Assembly (NCBI GenBank): GCA_002427745.1
Contig: DIYF01000177.1
Coordinates: 1-64,000, forward strand
Direction of reading: 5' to 3'
Length of the DNA: 64,000 nucleotides
From: Roseivirga sp. UBA6061
GTDB lineage: Bacteria; Bacteroidota; Bacteroidia; Cytophagales; Cyclobacteriaceae
Below the pieces are notes generated by a model. The model saw only the letters and a program-made list of their open reading frames with translations, had not been told where the DNA came from and ran no database searches. Shown here piece after piece: positions 52,352 to 60,383 of this stretch; the stretch's first letter is position 1; the number at the start of each line of letters is the position of its first letter. The translations under genes and the position numbers were made by a program.

Positions 52352-52423
52352 TAGCCCCGGCAGGAATCGAACCTGCATCTAAAGTTTAGGAAACTTCTAT
52401 TCTATCCATTGAACTACGGGGCC
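52352..52423 (-). tRNA. tRNA-Arg (anticodon CCT)
   Basis: On the minus strand the gene folds as a standard tRNA: acceptor GGCCCCG with CGGGGCT (first pair G-U), D-arm GTTC/GAAT, anticodon stem GAAGT/ACTTT with loop TTCCTAA, T-arm GCAGG/CCTGC with TTCGATT. Anticodon CCT (52388-52390) reads AGG. The terminal A is at 52352; CC follows at 52350-52351. It is a common type of integration site and borders an accessory-looking region. Confidence 0.95.
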
Positions 52424-52578
52424 AAAACGTAATTTAGGGAGGGCAAAAGTAGTAAAATACCCTTGTGAAGACAATAGCAGCATTGTATTTGACATTGCTT
52501 CCCACAGGTTCTTGTCGAATCGCTATCAACTTTTATTCTATTCTTTATAAATTCAATGGACTCCATTGATCTGCCCCT

Positions 52579-53148
52579 TTGAAACTCACTCCCTATCAAC
52601 CACGGTCATACCTTAGCTCACTGATAAGGTCAATGTCGATCATTGAAGAGGATGTGGAAATCGATATCGCAGCAGATGCCTTTCCTACCGGTTATGCTTT
52701 TATCAATGTCATTCGGGGGTCATCTTTCAGCGTCATTCAAAAGGGCACTCTTACACTGGAAACGTCCAGCTACCTGGCCGGACCCGGTGTCTCACCATTT
52801 TCACTGAAAATGAAGCGCATTCAACGGGCACACACTTTTTACAATACCTTAATGGCTTATGAACTGGATACTCTGGAATATCAGGGAGCCAGTTTGGCAT
52901 TCTTTAAATGCGAGACGGAAGCCGGAGTCAGTGGAAGCCTGATTAAAAGTGAAGGCCTTACTCCATCAACCATCGGCACTATGATTTACCTCCATGCCGG
53001 AGATGACCTGCAGCCTTATCTGGAACGAGCAAATACAGCCGGAGGGAGTGTTTTTATGGAAAAGACCGAGCTCGGACCCGGGATGGGTTTCTTTGCCATT
53101 TTTGATGACTGTGAAGGAAATCGTGTGTGGCTTTATTCGACTGGTTGA
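52579..53148 (+). CDS. VOC family protein with an N-terminal piece resembling an AraC sensor
   Basis: 189 residues. Residues 1-71 (LTPYQPRSYLSSLIRSMSII, then ADAFPTGYAFINVI) resemble the front half of the DUF6597 sensor of AraC regulators. From about residue 72 a VOC domain runs to the end (RIQRAHTFYNTLMAYELDTL and GPGMGFFAIFDDCEGNRVWL). The rest of the sensor and the whole HTH are missing. The simplest reading is a deletion that joined an AraC gene to a neighbouring VOC gene, the gene order kept intact at 20087-21440. A true start inside at residue 72 cannot be excluded, but no ATG lies there. Confidence 0.7.
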   Translation: MKLTPYQPRSYLSSLIRSMSIIEEDVEIDIAADAFPTGYAFINVIRGSSFSVIQKGTLTLETSSYLAGPGVSPFSLKMKRIQRAHTFYNTLMAYELDTLEYQGASLAFFKCETEAGVSGSLIKSEGLTPSTIGTMIYLHAGDDLQPYLERANTAGGSVFMEKTELGPGMGFFAIFDDCEGNRVWLYSTG

Positions 53149-53215
53149 TACACGATTCTCCAGAACTCTGTTGAGTACCAGTCACTAATCAACCCATGAT
53201 AAATCCACCAGCCAA

Positions 53216-54415
53216 CTAGTAATACTCGTTCTTCAGATAGTTAGGGAAAATCTTCATATGCTTTTCCATCACTCCCTCCAACAGTACTGATCTTAGCTCA
53301 TCGATGTTCTGCTTTTGAGTAGCAGAGATAAAGACCGATCTGACATCTTCTTTGGCCATATAGGTCTGCTTCAGCTCTTCCAGCGTCACGGGAGGATTTT
53401 CCATTTCTTCCAGGATTTCCTCATCGATCTCATGCCTGAACTGGTCAATCTTATTGAAAACAATAATGGTCGGCTTGTCGGCTGCGCCTATATCTGCCAG
53501 GGTCTGATTTACGGTTTCCATCTGATCCTGAAAGTAAGGGTGTGAGACATCCACCACATGGAGCAGAATATCGGCCTCTCTTACCTCATCCAGTGTAGAT
53601 TTAAAGGACTCTATCAGGTGCGTAGGCAGTTTTCTGATGAAACCTACAGTATCTGACAACAGGAAGGGCACATTTCCCAGCACCACTTTCCGCACTGTAG
53701 AGTCTACCGTAGCAAAGAGCTTGTCCTCAGCGAGTACGTCCGCCTTAGTCATCATACGCATGATGGTCGATTTGCCCACATTGGTATAACCTACCAGTGC
53801 TGTTCTCACAATGCTCTTACGGGATTTACGCTGCACGGCATTCTGCTTCTCAATCTTCTCGAGTTTCTTTTTCAGCACCGTGATGGTATTGCGGATATTC
53901 CTTCTATCAGTCTCAATCTCTTTTTCACCCGCACCACCCCGGGTAGCCGTACCACCACGCTGTCTTTCCAGATGAGTCCACATACGGGTCAGCCGGGGCA
54001 GCAGGTAGTTAGACCGCGCCAGCTCCACCTGAGTCTTGGCCTGAGCTGTTTGTGCTCTTTTCAGGAAGATATCCAGGATTAACAAACTGCGGTCATAAAT
54101 CTTGATCCCCAGCTCTTTTTCAAGATTGCGCAGCTGAGAGGGGCTCAGGTCATCATCGAAAATGATCACCTTGATGTCCTCGGCTTTGATGTAGGTCTGA
54201 ATTTCTTCCAGTTTGCCCTTGCCTACAAAAGAGCGTACCTCGGGCTTGTCCAGCCGCTGTGTAAACGACTTCACTACCTCCAGTCCCATGGTCTCAGCCA
54301 GAAAAGCCAGCTCATCCAGGTATTCTATCACCTTCTCCTCCGGTTGCCCCTGATTGATCAGTGCCACCATAACAGCGGTGTCTTTCTCTTTCGATGTGGT
54401 TAAGTATCCTCCCAT
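53216..54415 (-). CDS. hflX: Ribosome-associated GTPase HflX
   Basis: 399 residues. The N-terminal HflX domain (about 20-185, with SFVGKGKLEEI and RGGTATRGGAGEKEIE) precedes the G domain: G1 GYTNVGKST near residue 207, G3 DTVGF near 257, and G4 NKID near 322. It splits stalled or heat-damaged ribosomes in other bacteria. It is divergent from the CpsB-like gene and monocistronic as far as seen. Confidence 0.95.
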   Translation of the reverse strand: MGGYLTTSKEKDTAVMVALINQGQPEEKVIEYLDELAFLAETMGLEVVKSFTQRLDKPEVRSFVGKGKLEEIQTYIKAEDIKVIIFDDDLSPSQLRNLEKELGIKIYDRSLLILDIFLKRAQTAQAKTQVELARSNYLLPRLTRMWTHLERQRGGTATRGGAGEKEIETDRRNIRNTITVLKKKLEKIEKQNAVQRKSRKSIVRTALVGYTNVGKSTIMRMMTKADVLAEDKLFATVDSTVRKVVLGNVPFLLSDTVGFIRKLPTHLIESFKSTLDEVREADILLHVVDVSHPYFQDQMETVNQTLADIGAADKPTIIVFNKIDQFRHEIDEEILEEMENPPVTLEELKQTYMAKEDVRSVFISATQKQNIDELRSVLLEGVMEKHMKIFPNYLKNEYY

Positions 54416-54542
54416 AAAATCAGCCTGTAAAGGTACTACTAAATGTTCTTAAATTCTGCCCGCCCTCTACTTCAGGCGCTATAGTACAACTCAGATGGGC
54501 CATTACCCGTAAATAGCACTCCAAAAACAATTAGCTTTTAGC

Positions 54543-54550
54543 TACCTTTG
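54543..54550 (+). promoter_or_regulatory. Probable -7 box before the CpsB-like gene
   Basis: TACCTTTG matches TAnnTTTG 27 bases before the TTG start. No convincing -33 TTG is present at the usual distance. Confidence 0.35.
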
Positions 54551-54576
54551 CCCCGCGTCACCAAGAAACCGAGCTT

Positions 54577-55317
54577 TTGAGCCTATTCTCGTTCATCAAA
54601 AGAAAGAAAGAAGTACCTATGAATGTATCACCACTGAAGGTGGACGTACACTCTCATTTGGTACCTGCTATCGATGACGGTATTCAAAGCATCGAGCAAG
54701 GGCTTGAGATACTCGCAGAGATGGAAGCTCTGGGCTATGAAAAGGTGATCACCACACCACATACCTTTCCGGGTAGTTTTGACAATACCCCTGAAATCAT
54801 TCTGGAGGGACTGGAGAAGATGAAGGCAGCAACTCAGGAGGCCGGCATCAATATCACCATGGAGGCCGCTACGGAATACTATATGGACGATGTGTTCCTG
54901 AAAATGCTTGAGGATGATGAGCCCCTTATGACTTTCGGAAATAACTATGTGCTCTTTGAAACAGGCTTTATGAGTCCGCCACCTTTTATGAAGGAGGCTA
55001 TCTTTCTTATGAACATCAAAGGCTACAAACCGGTATATGCCCATCCGGAACGATATGAATACCTGATTCAGGATAAGCAGTTGCTGGAAGAGATGATCGA
55101 CCGGGATGTGGTTTTTCAAATGAACCTCGGTTCCCTGGCTGGTGCTTATGGTAAGCCGGTTCAGAAATTTGCTGAAAAGCTGATAGACCAAAAGGTGGTG
55201 AGGCTGGTGGGTACCGACTGTCATCACATCGGACATATTGACGCACTCAAGAAGACCATTCAGTCTAAATACTTTCAAAAATTAATGCAGCTGGAGCTGC
55301 TGAACAATACTCTCTGA
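54577..55317 (+). CDS. CpsB/CapC-type tyrosine-protein phosphatase (PHP fold)
   Basis: 246 residues from a TTG start, which supplies the LFSFIKRKKEVP front typical of the family in Bacteroidota; an ATG start at 54619 loses it. Metal ligands of the PHP fold are seen: DVHSHLVPAIDDG near residue 25, EAATEYY near 90, YAHPERY near 150 and GTDCHH near 210. Such enzymes dephosphorylate bacterial tyrosine kinases that govern capsule or exopolysaccharide export. No wzz/BY-kinase gene lies nearby. The next gene follows 4 bases later. Confidence 0.88.
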   Translation: MSLFSFIKRKKEVPMNVSPLKVDVHSHLVPAIDDGIQSIEQGLEILAEMEALGYEKVITTPHTFPGSFDNTPEIILEGLEKMKAATQEAGINITMEAATEYYMDDVFLKMLEDDEPLMTFGNNYVLFETGFMSPPPFMKEAIFLMNIKGYKPVYAHPERYEYLIQDKQLLEEMIDRDVVFQMNLGSLAGAYGKPVQKFAEKLIDQKVVRLVGTDCHHIGHIDALKKTIQSKYFQKLMQLELLNNTL

Positions 55318-55321
55318 TTCC

Positions 55322-56305
55322 ATGATCTTTATAACGGGGGCCACAGGCCTATTGGGTAGTTTTATCTGCAAAGACCTGTTAGCCAGAGGCTACAAAGTAA
55401 AAGCGATCAAGCGCAAAACCAGCAGCATGACCCTGCTGGGTGATGCTGCTGACAAAATTGAGTGGGTTATAGGCGATATGGATGACACCACTACCCTGGC
55501 AGAAGCTCTTGCAGGGGTAGAAGCGGTGATTCACGGAGCGGCCATTATTTCATTTGACAAGCGGGATGAGGCCCGTATGTACAAAACCAATGTGCAGGGT
55601 ACAGCCGACCTGGTCAATACCTGCCTTAAGGTGGGCGTTACCAATTTTGTACATATCAGTTCGGTGGCGGCCATAGGCCGGAAAAGAGACCAGCTGATTC
55701 TACAGGAATCTGACCTTTGGGAAGGCACTGAGTACGATTCCATCTATGCCCGCTCCAAGCATGCACAGGAGCTGGAAGTGTGGCGGGGAGCACAGGAAGG
55801 TCTCGATGTCAAGATTGTCAATCCGTCTGTAATTCTCGGCCCCGGTCTTTGGGGGCAGGGTAGCACCTCTGTTTTCAAATACGCTTACAGTGAAAAGGCC
55901 TTTCACCCGGAAGGTACTATCAATTATGTAGATGTACGGGATGTATCAAAAGCTGTGATCGATCTAATGGCCTCCGATATCAAAAACGAAAGATTCGTTT
56001 TGAGTGCCGGTAGTATGGACTACAAAGATTTCTTCACGGCAGTGGCTAAGGAGTTTGGCAAAAAACCTCCAAGAAAGCCTGTTCCTTACTGGCTGCTCAG
56101 GGTAGCCGTGGCACTGGAATTTGTGCGCTCCAGAATTACAGGGAAGAGCGCCATGATTACCAAAGACACCGCCAAACTGTCCCGTATGCAATACCACTTT
56201 AAAAATGACAAGGTCAAAGAAGCACTGGGCTTTGAATTCAGACCGGTGGAGGACTCTATTCAATGGTCTGTGGACGGACTCAAGGCCATGGGAGACCTGG
56301 ACTGA
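55322..56305 (+). CDS. NAD(P)-dependent epimerase/dehydratase (extended SDR)
   Basis: 327 residues. The cofactor loop TGATGLLG is at residues 5-12, and the catalytic YxxxK is in YARSKHAQELE near residue 142, with the active-site Ser in VHISSVAAIG. The pattern IEWVIGDMDD fits NAD(P)-linked sugar-nucleotide or flavonoid-reductase-like proteins. It lies 4 bases after the CpsB-like gene, so it may modify a sugar for surface polysaccharide, though a general reductase is possible. Confidence 0.85.
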   Translation: MIFITGATGLLGSFICKDLLARGYKVKAIKRKTSSMTLLGDAADKIEWVIGDMDDTTTLAEALAGVEAVIHGAAIISFDKRDEARMYKTNVQGTADLVNTCLKVGVTNFVHISSVAAIGRKRDQLILQESDLWEGTEYDSIYARSKHAQELEVWRGAQEGLDVKIVNPSVILGPGLWGQGSTSVFKYAYSEKAFHPEGTINYVDVRDVSKAVIDLMASDIKNERFVLSAGSMDYKDFFTAVAKEFGKKPPRKPVPYWLLRVAVALEFVRSRITGKSAMITKDTAKLSRMQYHFKNDKVKEALGFEFRPVEDSIQWSVDGLKAMGDLD

Positions 56306-56452
56306 GCATCAACCTAAATTAACCAACTGGTTGTCAGAGGATTAATCATTTCTGGCAAAAATGACCGTTTTCAGGCAGGAATTTTTTCCTGTTGAAGCTG
56401 GTTTGAAGATTAAGTTTTAAGTACTTTAAGTAAACCATTTCGAGCAACTTAC

Positions 56453-57856
56453 ATGCAAGAAGATTATCCGAGTAGAGAAGAGGAACGTGGGCTGATAAAG
56501 AGATTCGAGGAGCAACTTAAGCAAAAGACTTTCTCATTTTTTGATGTTACAGAGTACGAGACGATCGTCCAGTACTACCTGGAGCATATGCAATATGGCA
56601 AAGCCCATAAAGCATGTAAAATGGCGCTTGAGCAATACCCTTTTTCTCAGGAGATAAGCTTGCTCATGTCTCAGTCCCTGATAGGAAAAGAGCAATACGA
56701 TGAGGCACTCAGGGTAATTGAAGAGGCACAAAATCTTCACCCGAATGATGTCGAGCTCAATACGGTAAAGGGCACTATTTATTCCTTTATGGGCCAGTTC
56801 GAAAAAGCGGTGGAGATACTTCTGGGTACACTGAGCTATGCAGAAGATAAATCAGAAGTGTACTATAATGTAGGCCTGACTTACCAGACCAACTCTCACT
56901 ATCATGAGGCCATTGATTACTATAAAAAAGCCATAGAGATCAATCTTAACCATGAAAGTGCCTTGTATGAGCTGGCCTATTGTCTGGATGTAACAGGCCA
57001 GTTAGAAGACAGCGTGGCTTATTACACGCAGTTTATAGACAAAGATCCTTATTCCAGCTATGCCTGGTATAATCTCGGGATTGTATACAACAAGCTGGAG
57101 CGCTATAAGGACGCCATCAAGGCATATGACTATGCGCTAGTAATTGACGACACCTTCTCATCAGCCTATTTCAATCTGGGTAACTCCTATATGAATCTGG
57201 AGCAATACTCAGATGCGCTGGAAGCCTATAAGAACACACTCTCCAATGAAGGTCCTTCTTCGGAGACCTTTTGCTGCATTGGCGCAGCTTACGAAAAACT
57301 GGAGCAGTATGAGCTCGCTATTAAGTATTACCGAAAGGCCACCAAGAACGATCAGTTTTATGAAGACGCCTGGTATGGCATAGGCTGCTGTCTGGCGGCA
57401 CAGGAAAAGTTCTACGAAGCCATACACTTTCTCAACAAAGCACTGAAACTGGACCCGGAAAATGCCAATTACTGGCAGGCTGTAGCCGAAGCTGAGTACA
57501 AAACCGGAAACATTGTTTCGAGCGTAGAAGCTTACCAGGAGGCTGTAATGCTGGAACCCAATGACGTGGACCTCTGGCTGGACTGGTCTTTTATTTATCA
57601 TGAGCAGGGAGAAGCCGATAAGGCCATCGAACTGATGACCAGAGCTTTAGAGGAGGCTCCGGAAGACTCAGATTTGCTCTACAGAATGGTTGTTTACCAA
57701 ATCACGGCAGGACGCTACAAAGAAGCCTTTACTTATTTAGAAAATGCACTAATTTTGGACTTCGAAAATCACGAAGTGCTATTCGAGTTTTTTCCAAAAC
57801 TGGAAACGCAGAAAGCACTCTTCAAGATTATAGACCAGTACAGAAAGAACGACTGA
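56453..57856 (+). CDS. Cytoplasmic TPR-repeat protein
   Basis: 467 residues made almost wholly of TPR units, about eleven (for example YYNVGLTYQTNSHYHEAIDY, YAWYNLGIVYNKLERYKDAI and SAYFNLGNSYMNLEQYSDAL). No signal or membrane helix. It is a scaffold for protein contacts. Its TGA is directly followed by the ATG of the next gene with no spacer, so the two are tightly linked and probably functionally joined in the four-gene run TPR, phosphosulfolactate-synthase-like, DUF368, aroE. Confidence 0.88.
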   Translation: MQEDYPSREEERGLIKRFEEQLKQKTFSFFDVTEYETIVQYYLEHMQYGKAHKACKMALEQYPFSQEISLLMSQSLIGKEQYDEALRVIEEAQNLHPNDVELNTVKGTIYSFMGQFEKAVEILLGTLSYAEDKSEVYYNVGLTYQTNSHYHEAIDYYKKAIEINLNHESALYELAYCLDVTGQLEDSVAYYTQFIDKDPYSSYAWYNLGIVYNKLERYKDAIKAYDYALVIDDTFSSAYFNLGNSYMNLEQYSDALEAYKNTLSNEGPSSETFCCIGAAYEKLEQYELAIKYYRKATKNDQFYEDAWYGIGCCLAAQEKFYEAIHFLNKALKLDPENANYWQAVAEAEYKTGNIVSSVEAYQEAVMLEPNDVDLWLDWSFIYHEQGEADKAIELMTRALEEAPEDSDLLYRMVVYQITAGRYKEAFTYLENALILDFENHEVLFEFFPKLETQKALFKIIDQYRKND

Positions 57857-58618
57857 ATGCATTACTTTTTGAATGATGTGCCCGAAAGGACACAAAAGCC
57901 CAGAGACAAGGGCTTTACCATGGCCATGGACAAAGGCCTGAGTATCCGTGAGGTGGAAGATTTCGTGAGTGTGAGTGGAGACTATGTGGACATCGTGAAA
58001 CTCGGTTGGGCTACTTCCTATGTGACTCCCAACCTTGACGAAAAGCTCAATGTATACAGAGAAGCCGGAATTCCCTTTTACTTCGGAGGTACACTTTTCG
58101 AGGCTTTCATAGCCCGGAATCAATTTGAGGATTATCAGAAGGTAATCGATAAATATCAAATGCCCTTCGTAGAAGTATCAGACGGGTCTATTGATATGGA
58201 CCACGACAAGAAGTGTGAGTATATCAGCACACTTGCCAAACAAACCACCGTATTATCCGAAGTAGGTTCGAAAGACGAGGAGAAAATCATCCCTCCTTAC
58301 AAGTGGATTGAGCTGATGCAAAAAGAGCTGGATGCCGGAGCCTGGAAGGTGATTGGCGAAGCCCGCGAGAGTGGTAATGTGGGACTGTTCAGATCAAGCG
58401 GTGAAGTACGCTCGGGTCTTGTACAGGAAATTCTGACCAAAATCCCATTCGAAAAGATTATCTGGGAGGCTCCGCAAAAAGCCCAGCAGGTTTATTTCAT
58501 CAAGTTGATGGGTGCCAACGTAAACCTCGGAAACATTGCCCCTAATGAGGTAATTCCGCTGGAAACCATTCGTTTAGGACTGCGGGGAGATACTTTCAGT
58601 CACTTCCTGGGCAAATAA
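57857..58618 (+). CDS. Phosphosulfolactate synthase-like protein
   Basis: 253 residues, TIM-barrel. Family words are IVKLGWATSYV, FYFGGTLFEAFIARN and EVSDGSIDMDHDKK. The archaeal ComA enzyme adds sulfite to phosphoenolpyruvate, giving 2-phospho-3-sulfolactate for coenzyme M. Bacteroidota do not make coenzyme M; related compounds such as sulfonolipid precursors (capnine pathway) are possible end uses but not shown. No comB or comC partner lies here. It is linked end-to-end with the TPR gene. Confidence 0.85.
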   Translation: MHYFLNDVPERTQKPRDKGFTMAMDKGLSIREVEDFVSVSGDYVDIVKLGWATSYVTPNLDEKLNVYREAGIPFYFGGTLFEAFIARNQFEDYQKVIDKYQMPFVEVSDGSIDMDHDKKCEYISTLAKQTTVLSEVGSKDEEKIIPPYKWIELMQKELDAGAWKVIGEARESGNVGLFRSSGEVRSGLVQEILTKIPFEKIIWEAPQKAQQVYFIKLMGANVNLGNIAPNEVIPLETIRLGLRGDTFSHFLGK

Positions 58619-58626
58619 TAAGCTCA

Positions 58627-59562
58627 ATGAAAGGGATCAAAGACCTAATTTTTCTCTATCTCAAGGGGATTGCCATGGGTAGTGCCGATGTAGTGCCGGG
58701 TGTATCCGGTGGTACCATTGCATTTATCACAGGCATCTATGAGCAATTGCTCAATTCTATCAAGAGCATCGACCTGGAAGCACTGAAACTGCTGAGGCAG
58801 TTCAGAATCAAAGATCTGTGGAATCATATCAATGGTACCTTTCTCTTGGTGTTGGGACTGGGCATTGCCACCAGTATTTTTACACTGGCCAAGGTGATCA
58901 CCCATCTTTTATCTGAGCACCCTATCCAGGTATGGTCCTTCTTTTTCGGACTGATTGTGATCTCTGCCCTGATCATACTGAGAGAGATTAAGAAGTGGAA
59001 CATAGGTGTGTTCCTGGGCATCATAGCCGGTTGTGCAGCAGCCTACTTTATCACCTCAGCCATACCGGCTGAAACACCGGAAGCTTCCTGGTTTTTGTTT
59101 ATTGCCGGGGCTGTCGCCATATGTGCGATGATTTTACCGGGTATTTCGGGGGCTTTCATTCTTTTGCTTTTCGGCAAATATGAATATGTGCTCACAGCAC
59201 TGAAAGAGCTCAGAATCGGTGAGATTTTGATCTTTGTAGCAGGCTGTCTGGTAGGCTTGCTCAGCTTTGCAAGGGTAGTCAGCTGGCTATTCAAAAAGTA
59301 CCACAACCTCACTGTAGGCGTACTCAGTGGTTTTATGATTGGTTCACTCAACAAGGTCTGGCCCTGGAAAGAAGCCATTCAGACTTATGTAGACCGCCAC
59401 AACGAAATCAAGCCTCTGGTGGAAGCCAATGTACTGCCAACGGATTATCTGGCTAAAACGGGACAGGAACCCTTCTTTCTGCAGGCCGTGCTCTTTGCAG
59501 CCGGAGGTTTTCTGATTGTACTGGCCATCGACAGGCTGGGGGCTTACCTCAAAAACGACTGA
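58627..59562 (+). CDS. DUF368 membrane protein, candidate undecaprenyl-phosphate translocase
   Basis: 311 residues with about eight membrane helices. The two inverted signature loops are PGVSGGTIAFITGIYEQL near residue 23 and LPGISGAFILLLFGKYEYVL near 175. DUF368 members (PopT) were reported to recycle undecaprenyl phosphate across the inner membrane. If so, this protein supports wall and polysaccharide synthesis. It lies 8 bases after the ComA-like gene and 2 bases before aroE. Confidence 0.9.
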   Translation: MKGIKDLIFLYLKGIAMGSADVVPGVSGGTIAFITGIYEQLLNSIKSIDLEALKLLRQFRIKDLWNHINGTFLLVLGLGIATSIFTLAKVITHLLSEHPIQVWSFFFGLIVISALIILREIKKWNIGVFLGIIAGCAAAYFITSAIPAETPEASWFLFIAGAVAICAMILPGISGAFILLLFGKYEYVLTALKELRIGEILIFVAGCLVGLLSFARVVSWLFKKYHNLTVGVLSGFMIGSLNKVWPWKEAIQTYVDRHNEIKPLVEANVLPTDYLAKTGQEPFFLQAVLFAAGGFLIVLAIDRLGAYLKND

Positions 59563-59564
59563 TC

Positions 59565-60311
59565 ATGCGAAAGTTCGGGCTCATCGGTTTTCCTTTAAGT
59601 CACTCTTTCTCCAAAAAGTATTTCAGTGACAAGTTTGAAAAAGAAGGCATAGCCGATTGTCAGTACGAGCTATACCCCCTGGAATCCATTGAACAGTTTC
59701 CTGAGTTAATCGCCTCAGCACCTGATTTGGTGGGGCTTAACGTAACCATTCCCTACAAGGAGCAGGTGATCCCTTACCTGGATGAACTGGATGAAAAAGC
59801 AGCAGCTATTGGCGCTGTAAATACCATCACGATCAGAAACGGAAAGCTTAAGGGCTATAATACAGACTATCACGGCTTTCTGAATTCGCTCACCCAATGG
59901 GTTGGCGCGAACCCCATGCCGGAAAAAGCCCTGATCCTGGGAACGGGCGGAGCCTCAAAAGCAGTAAAGGCCAGCCTGGAAGATTCAGGAATTGACTATC
60001 AGTTTGTATCCCGCTCGCCAGAAGAAGGTCAACTCTGCTACGAAGACCTCAATACCACGGCACATCAACACCTGGCCACATCAACGCTTATCATCAACAC
60101 CACTCCTCTGGGTACACACCCCAATGTGGACCAATTGCCTGACCTGCCCTATGATCAACTTACTCAAAACCACTTCCTGTTTGATCTGGTATACAACCCA
60201 CTCGTAACCGCCTTTATGCAAAAGGGAATTGATGCGAAGTGCTGGGTGAAAAACGGACTGGAAATGCTCCATGGACAGGCCGAGAAAGCCTGGGAAATCT
60301 GGAATTCCTGA
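59565..60311 (+). CDS. aroE: Shikimate dehydrogenase
   Basis: 248 residues, slightly shorter than the Escherichia coli enzyme. It reduces 3-dehydroshikimate with NADPH in aromatic amino-acid synthesis. Seen are FPLSHSFSKKYF near residue 9, catalytic Lys in NVTIPYKEQ near 65, catalytic Asp in NTDYHGF near 100, the dinucleotide loop GTGGASKAV near 125 and GLEMLHGQAEKAWEIW at the end. It closes the TPR/ComA/DUF368 run. Confidence 0.95.
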   Translation: MRKFGLIGFPLSHSFSKKYFSDKFEKEGIADCQYELYPLESIEQFPELIASAPDLVGLNVTIPYKEQVIPYLDELDEKAAAIGAVNTITIRNGKLKGYNTDYHGFLNSLTQWVGANPMPEKALILGTGGASKAVKASLEDSGIDYQFVSRSPEEGQLCYEDLNTTAHQHLATSTLIINTTPLGTHPNVDQLPDLPYDQLTQNHFLFDLVYNPLVTAFMQKGIDAKCWVKNGLEMLHGQAEKAWEIWNS

Positions 60312-60371
60312 AATTGAGAATTAGGCGCTTAGATTTTGGACTGCCAAGTCTATTCATCTACCTAATTCTTT

Positions 60372-60379
60372 TAGCTTTG
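60372..60379 (+). promoter_or_regulatory. Possible -7 box directly before uvrB
   Basis: TAGCTTTG matches TAnnTTTG and ends 4 bases before the uvrB ATG at 60384, which would give a leaderless or nearly leaderless message. A -33 TTG at the usual 19-22 base distance is not seen. Confidence 0.3.
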
Positions 60380-60383
60380 ATTT

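Noticed and set aside
47871..52423. A full tRNA-anchored genomic island with att repeats
   Set aside because: I looked for a second copy of the tRNA-Arg 3' end near 47.8-48.2 kb and saw none, and there is no integrase, so island boundaries are not claimed.
54628..55278. 216-codon frame opposite the CpsB-like gene
   Set aside because: It is the antisense of a clear PHP-family gene; its composition (many His and Leu from reversed codons) is typical of a shadow.
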